Assembly: GCA_020850735.1 (NCBI GenBank)
Contig: JADZEE010000051.1
Location: 1-64,000 of the forward strand
Direction: 5' to 3'
DNA: 64,000 nt
From: Gammaproteobacteria bacterium
Lineage (GTDB): Bacteria; Pseudomonadota; Gammaproteobacteria; JADZEE01
The notes below the pieces were generated by a model. That model was not told the DNA's origin. It ran no database searches and saw nothing but the letters and a program-made list of their open reading frames with translations. Below, one piece after another: positions 61,015 through 64,000 of this stretch. Position numbers and translations under genes: made by a program. Positions within the stretch are counted from its first letter, which is position 1; every line of letters begins with the position of its first letter.

Positions 61015-62745
61015 TCAACTCCATCGTTCGACGGCATCCACGATTTCGCCCGGGCGAATACCGAGCGGGCCGGGACGGTGAAACGCGCGCACGTCGGCCG
61101 GCAGATCGTAGTGGGCGCGCAGGAAGCGCAGAAACTGTCCCGTGTGGCTTTGCTCGACGACCAGTACGCGTGTGACCCCGGCGAGCGCGGCGGCGAATGC
61201 GGCCGGTCGCGACGGTGCCAGCAGGCGCAGGGCGAACAGGCGCACCTCACGCCCGGCCGCGCGCAGCCGCGCACAGGCCTCGCGCGCGGCCGCGCTGGTG
61301 GAGCCCCAGGTCAGGATCGCGAGCTCGCCGTCGCCATCCACGTCCGCCCAGTGCAGACCGTAGTCGTAGCCCTCGACCTTGCGCGCGCGCTTGTCGAGCT
61401 GGGCGATGTGATCCTCGGCCTTGCTCGAGGGTGTTCCGCTCGCCGTGTGCTCGAGGCCGTCGGCGGTGTACTGGCCGCCGGTTGTGCCCGGCAGGCTCAT
61501 CGGCGAGACGCCGTCCGCGGTGAGGGCGTAGCGTTCGTAGCCCGGCGCCGGCGCGGCGGCAACTCGACGGCGGGCGAGGAGCTCCAGCGCCGGCGGTTCG
61601 TCGATCACGCAGTTCGCCTGCCCGAGGAACTGGTCCGAGAGCACGATCGCCGGGATCTGCATCGCCTCGGCGAGATGAACCGCCCACTGGGTCGTAAACA
61701 GGCAGTCGGCGATCGACAGCGGCGCGACGACCACGTGCGGCGCGTCGCCGTGCACACCGTAGACGGCGAGATTCAGATCGGTCTGCTCGGACTTGGTCGG
61801 GATCCCGGTGGACGGACCGCCGCGCATGACGTTGACGACGACCAGCGGTACCTCGGCCGCGACCGCCAGGCCGAGGCTTTCGGCCATGAGGGACAGGCCG
61901 GGCCCGCTGGTCGCGGTGAGGGCGGGGATGCCGCCCCAGGACGCGCCGATGATCATACTCATGGACGCGAGTTCGTCCTCGGCCTGCACCAGCGTGCCGC
62001 CGAGACGGGTGAGCTCGGGCGCCAGCCACTCGAGGATCTCGGTCGCTGGCGTGATCGGGTAGCCCGCCACGAAGCGTACGCCGCCCCGCAGCGCGCCCAG
62101 CCCGGCGGCCTGGTTGCCGGTGATGAGCCAGCGCTGCGCCACGTGGTTGGCGGCGGCGGCGGGTGGCAGCGTCAGTCCGGCGCCGGCGGCCGCCGCGAAG
62201 CCGGCGTCGACGCACTGACGGCCGGCCGCCAGTGAGCCCGGTCCCTTGGCTTCGAGGTACGCTGCGAGTACGGTATCGAGCGCCGCGCGGGGAATGCCGC
62301 ACAGGACCGCGGCGATGCCGAGCGCCACCATGTTCACGCGGCCGTCCGGCACCACATCGGCCAGCGCCTTCAGCGGCAGCGCCAGTACGCGGGCGCCGCT
62401 GCCGGTGATGGCGGGCGGGATTTCGCCGGCCACCGGATCGGCGACGATCAGGCTTGCCGGTCCGAGCAGGATCTCGGCCGCGAAGCGCGCAATATTGTTC
62501 CAGTCCACCGCGACGAGGGCGTCGAAGCGGTCGGCCAGGCAGCCGACCGGGTGTGTGCCGATGCGCAGCAGGGCCGCCGACTCGCCACCCCGGATCTGCG
62601 GTCCGACCGAACGGGTCATCAGGCCATAGCGACCGCTGCGGGCGGCGGCCTCCAAAAGCATCTGTCCGGCGGTCATGACGCCGGCGCCGCCGCTGCCGAC
62701 GAGCGCGACGGACTGATCGGAGGTTGCCGGATGTGCTGTGGCCAT
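61015..62745 (-). CDS. korA: 2-oxoacid:ferredoxin oxidoreductase alpha subunit with fused gamma domain (KorA-like)
   Basis: The 576-residue protein has an N-terminal gamma domain (about 8-185) with LVGSGGAGVMTAGQMLLEAA and SVGPQIRGGESAALLRIG, then an alpha domain with RFVAGYPITPATEILEWLAP, AEDELASMSMIIGASWGGIP, TATSGPGLSLMAESLGLAVA and MRGGPSTGIPTKSEQTDLNL. This gamma-alpha fusion is typical of KorA, which oxidises 2-oxoglutarate using CoA and ferredoxin. The ATG at 62745 is used (AGGGGCGAC upstream); the extra 63 codons in frame are not homologous. It overlaps the start region of korB. Confidence 0.93.
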   Translation of the reverse strand: MATAHPATSDQSVALVGSGGAGVMTAGQMLLEAAARSGRYGLMTRSVGPQIRGGESAALLRIGTHPVGCLADRFDALVAVDWNNIARFAAEILLGPASLIVADPVAGEIPPAITGSGARVLALPLKALADVVPDGRVNMVALGIAAVLCGIPRAALDTVLAAYLEAKGPGSLAAGRQCVDAGFAAAAGAGLTLPPAAAANHVAQRWLITGNQAAGLGALRGGVRFVAGYPITPATEILEWLAPELTRLGGTLVQAEDELASMSMIIGASWGGIPALTATSGPGLSLMAESLGLAVAAEVPLVVVNVMRGGPSTGIPTKSEQTDLNLAVYGVHGDAPHVVVAPLSIADCLFTTQWAVHLAEAMQIPAIVLSDQFLGQANCVIDEPPALELLARRRVAAAPAPGYERYALTADGVSPMSLPGTTGGQYTADGLEHTASGTPSSKAEDHIAQLDKRARKVEGYDYGLHWADVDGDGELAILTWGSTSAAAREACARLRAAGREVRLFALRLLAPSRPAAFAAALAGVTRVLVVEQSHTGQFLRFLRAHYDLPADVRAFHRPGPLGIRPGEIVDAVERWS

Positions 62746-62824
62746 GTTGCTGTCGCCCCTGGATGTTCGCGCCGCGGCTCGTGCTCCGGCCGCTGCCGCG
62801 CAAGCGTAACTGCTTGACCGGCAG

Positions 62825-62860
62825 AGCATAAAAACGTAAATTGGTACTGCAATACCAGTA
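62825..62860 (-). promoter_or_regulatory. Candidate korAB promoter and palindromic operator
   Basis: On the minus strand TTGCAG (62852-62847) and TATGCT (62830-62825) are 16 bp apart, a good sigma70-like promoter for korA. The -35 box overlaps an interrupted palindrome TTGGTACTGCAATACCAG (62841-62858, TGGTA...TACCA). This is the only AT-rich stretch of the 203-bp gap between korA and the divergent had-like gene, so one regulator could control both genes. Confidence 0.45.
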
Positions 62861-62948
62861 TTCCTTTCGAAACGCGGCCTGTCAACCTCGCCTGCACCCG
62901 CTCCGGGCGGCTGGCGAGCATACCCGGTCGCCATGGAGGAGTGGAGCG

Positions 62949-64000
62949 ATGTCGCAGCAGCCTTATCGCTGGGTGATGACTGGCGCGGGTGCGCCGCTGG
63001 AACGGATCGGCTTCGATCCGGCGCCGCGCGATCCCGGCGAGGTCGTGGTCGAGGTCGCGGGCTGTGGTGTGTGTCACACCGATCTCGGTTTTTATTACGA
63101 TGGCGTCAAGACCCGTCATGAGCTGCCGCTGGCGCTCGGCCACGAGGTGAGCGGCCGGATCGTGTCGACCGGAGAGCAGGCGCGCGAATGGCTCGGGCGC
63201 GCGGTCATCGTGCCGGCGGTGATCCCGTGCGGCGACTGCGACTGGTGCCGTCGCGGCAAGAGCTCGATCTGCCCCGCGCAGAAAATGCCGGGCAACGATC
63301 TGCACGGCGGTTTCGCCAGCCACCTCGTCGTGCCCGCGCACGGCTTGTGCACCGTTGACGAACAGCGGCTCGCCCGTGCCGGGCTCACCCTCGCCGACGT
63401 GGCGGTGGTCGCCGATGCGGCCACCACGCCGTACCAGGCGGTCCATCGCTCGGGTCTGGTCGCGGGCGATCTGGCCATCGTCATCGGTGCCGGTGGCGTC
63501 GGTGGCTATACCGTGCAGATTGCCCGTGCACGCGGTGCGACCGTCGTCGCGATCGACGTCGATCCCGGCCGCCTGCAGTCCATTGCCGAGCACGGTGCGG
63601 CGCTCACGCTCAACGCGCGCGAGCACGACGCGCGCGCGATCAAGCAGGCCGTCGTCGCGTTCGCGAAAGAGCACGACCTGCGGCGCACCGAATGGCTGAT
63701 ATTCGAATGCTCGGGTACGGCGGCGGGCCAGAGCACGGCGTGGAGCCTGCTCACCCACGGTGCGACCCTGAGCGTGGTCGGCTACACCATGGACAAGATC
63801 GAGCTGCGCTTGTCGAATCTGATGGCATTCGATGCCCGCGCGATAGGCAACTGGGGTTGTCCGCCCGAGTTGTATCCGCCCACGCTGGATCTCGTCCTGG
63901 AGGGCAAGGTCGAGCTATTGCCGTTCATCGAGCGCCGCCCGCTCGAGGACATCAACGCCGTATTCGCCGACGTGCACGCCGGCCGGCTGCGCCGGCGCGT
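62949..64000 (+). CDS. had: 6-hydroxycyclohex-1-ene-1-carbonyl-CoA dehydrogenase-like alcohol dehydrogenase (3' end beyond the window)
   Basis: At least 350 residues, open at the window edge. This zinc alcohol dehydrogenase has [20 protein letters not shown], catalytic zinc ligands CGVCHTDLG and GHEV, a structural zinc site [16 protein letters not shown], and NAD-binding [19 protein letters not shown]. The N-terminus and [15 protein letters not shown] match Had of the Thauera-type benzoyl-CoA pathway (oxidation of the 6-hydroxy intermediate). GGAGGAG and TGGAGCG lie upstream of the ATG. The korAB neighbours agree with known bcr-had-oah-dch-korAB clusters. General zinc alcohol dehydrogenase activity cannot be excluded. 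Confidence 0.8.
   Translation, partial: MSQQPYRWVMTGAGAPLERIGFDPAPRDPGEVVVEVAGCGVCHTDLGFYYDGVKTRHELPLALGHEVSGRIVSTGEQAREWLGRAVIVPAVIPCGDCDWCRRGKSSICPAQKMPGNDLHGGFASHLVVPAHGLCTVDEQRLARAGLTLADVAVVADAATTPYQAVHRSGLVAGDLAIVIGAGGVGGYTVQIARARGATVVAIDVDPGRLQSIAEHGAALTLNAREHDARAIKQAVVAFAKEHDLRRTEWLIFECSGTAAGQSTAWSLLTHGATLSVVGYTMDKIELRLSNLMAFDARAIGNWGCPPELYPPTLDLVLEGKVELLPFIERRPLEDINAVFADVHAGRLRRR

Noticed and set aside
1-64000. CRISPR array, tRNA or rRNA genes
   Set aside because: No regularly spaced 20-50-bp repeats with unique spacers and no tRNA or rRNA sequence was recognised on either strand.

Overview
The window is high-GC chromosomal DNA (roughly two thirds G+C by eye) with short intergenic gaps. 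It comes from a proteobacterium, most probably a gammaproteobacterium. The hints are an E. coli-type glutamate-cysteine ligase, FecI/FecR/TonB signalling with STN domains, Sel1-repeat proteins and an RidA/GST/SDR gene complement. A benzoyl-CoA pathway dehydrogenase next to a two-subunit 2-oxoacid:ferredoxin oxidoreductase suggests a facultative anaerobe able to degrade aromatic compounds. The taxonomy is inference; there is no rRNA or tRNA gene to confirm it.

Layout. 1-9.2 kb: ordinary small metabolic genes (secreted AOC-like protein, SDR, GST, cytochrome c, RidA, exported phosphodiesterase, acyl-CoA dehydrogenase, Tat-exported copper-storage protein, MOSC protein, lipoprotein). A 207-bp tandem repeat lies at the left edge and GGGACA-type inverted repeats flank the phosphodiesterase gene. 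9.5-21 kb: an accessory region. An attC-like integron recombination site precedes a tightly packed six-gene restriction/defence operon: m5C methyltransferase, Vsr nuclease, MORC/MutL-like GHKL ATPase, Z1-type helicase, PD-(D/E)XK protein and AIPR protein. An AT-rich orphan cassette-like gene with its own attC-like site follows, and then two transposase remnants.

21-45 kb: housekeeping and redox genes. These include a proline iminopeptidase with a frameshifted neighbour, dinB, a molybdenum hydroxylase pair, AhpD-like and hydrolase-OsmC proteins, nitrilase, gshA, msrA and a diguanylate cyclase. A MORN-C13 peptidase lipoprotein, Sel1 protein, enol-lactonase-like hydrolase, SulP-STAS-cNMP transporter, polyphosphate:AMP phosphotransferase, glutaredoxin and Nudix hydrolase complete the block. 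45-50 kb: a complete cell-surface signalling unit in which a TonB receptor with an STN domain faces an ECF sigma factor and a FecR anti-sigma factor. 50-53.5 kb: mtaB and a Ser/Thr kinase with Sel1 repeats. 53.4-57.4 kb: an apparent methanethiol-oxidase operon in which the SCO1 and MauG-type partners are fused into one protein. 57.6-60.2 kb: a membrane protein, DUF2249, hemerythrin and ferritin-like module. 60.2-64 kb: korBA-like genes divergent from had-like DNA, likely the edge of a benzoyl-CoA degradation cluster.

Two copies of a ~180-bp element with terminal inverted repeats (36.85 and 53.27 kb) and a 24-bp dispersed motif (32.67 and 57.49 kb) link distant parts of the window. The most interesting stretch is 9.5-20 kb, where a multi-gene defence operon sits between two structures with attC architecture although no integrase gene is present in the window.
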